Shown here: piece after piece, positions 63,898-64,000 of the stretch
Layout of the letters: every line of letters begins with the position of its first letter
Position numbering within the stretch: the stretch's first letter is position 1
Assembly: GCA_034438135.1 (NCBI GenBank)
Contig: DAOTTL010000489.1
Span: forward strand, 5,696-69,695
Origin: Paraktedonobacter sp034438135
Lineage (GTDB): Bacteria > Chloroflexota > Ktedonobacteria > Ktedonobacterales > Ktedonobacteraceae
Direction: 5' to 3'
Length of the DNA stretch: 64,000 bases
Program-made: the position numbers and the translations under genes
The notes under the pieces: generated by a model
Told to the model about the DNA's origin: nothing
Databases searched by the model: none
What the model saw: the letters and a program-made list of their open reading frames with translations, nothing else

Positions 63898-64000
63898 TCA
63901 TTCTTCAAGCCACTCGGTGATGAAGCGCTTACTCAGGTGAATATCAACCTGCCTCAGCGGTCCCTCACCGCTATTGACGAATTTGTGGGGGGCGTTTGCC
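63898..64000 (-). CDS. Cupin-domain protein, C-terminal fragment
   Basis: The minus-strand frame from the right edge to a TGA at 63900-63898 encodes 34 residues. The segment APHKFVNSGEGPLRQVDIHL followed by KRFITEWLEE is the typical last part of a small single-domain cupin. The rest of the gene is outside the window. The partner metal site and function cannot be judged. Confidence 0.65.
   Translation of the reverse strand, partial: ANAPHKFVNSGEGPLRQVDIHLSKRFITEWLEE

Noticed and set aside
63687..64000. Plus-strand open frame running to the right edge
   Set aside because: It overlaps the minus-strand cupin end, which reads as a clear protein family; the plus frame has no binding site or recognisable sequence and is taken as its shadow.

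Overview
The window fits a large-genome soil bacterium of the class Ktedonobacteria (Chloroflexota). The supporting features are a LuxR-type regulator with the N-terminal domain I associate with that group, a membrane-anchored XRE regulator, an XRE-NB-ARC-TPR protein, several secreted cellulases with Thr/Pro linkers and CBM2 modules, and moderate GC content. The taxonomic call is inference from gene content.

Layout. (1) 1-5.6 kb: the end of an unknown gene, a LuxR-type regulator that lacks the ATPase its family usually carries, an FAD aromatic monooxygenase, and a TetR regulator divergent from a small alpha-beta-barrel protein, with a palindromic operator between them. (2) 5.8-24 kb: a plant-polysaccharide island. 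It holds a membrane-bound XRE regulator, a GH6 cellulase, a decayed MFS transporter, a GH79-like enzyme, a GH48 cellulase, a lipoprotein, a beta-propeller-like surface protein, a frameshifted pectate lyase, a GH-A enzyme with CBM2, and a GH5 enzyme with a ricin-type lectin domain. The intergenic regions after the last three carry large nested palindromes; two of these are related and differ by compensatory changes. (3) 24.1-59.9 kb: a nonribosomal lipopeptide cluster. Three giant synthetases, an asparagine synthetase and an Asp/Glu racemase read leftwards from about 55 kb. MbtH, two small unknown proteins, a secreted penicillin-acylase-type hydrolase and a small membrane protein read rightwards. 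(4) 60-64 kb: an XRE-NB-ARC-TPR protein ending in a transposase-like HTH, a winged-helix regulator, and the C-terminus of a cupin protein running off the right edge.

How the synthetase genes work together (specificities read by eye from the ten-residue binding-pocket codes): FAAL-ACP loads a fatty acid; then C-A(Thr)-T, C-A(Gly)-T, C-A(unusual)-T, Cy-A(Cys)-T (thiazoline), C plus a SyrP-like Fe(II)/2-oxoglutarate hydroxylase, C*-A(Asn)-T, C-A(Val-like?)-T, C-A(aromatic?)-T-TE. The predicted product is an N-acylated heptapeptide containing a thiazoline and perhaps a beta-hydroxylated residue. The neighbouring exported acylase could remove the acyl chain, as PvdQ does in pyoverdine maturation. 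I do not recognise this cluster as a known one.
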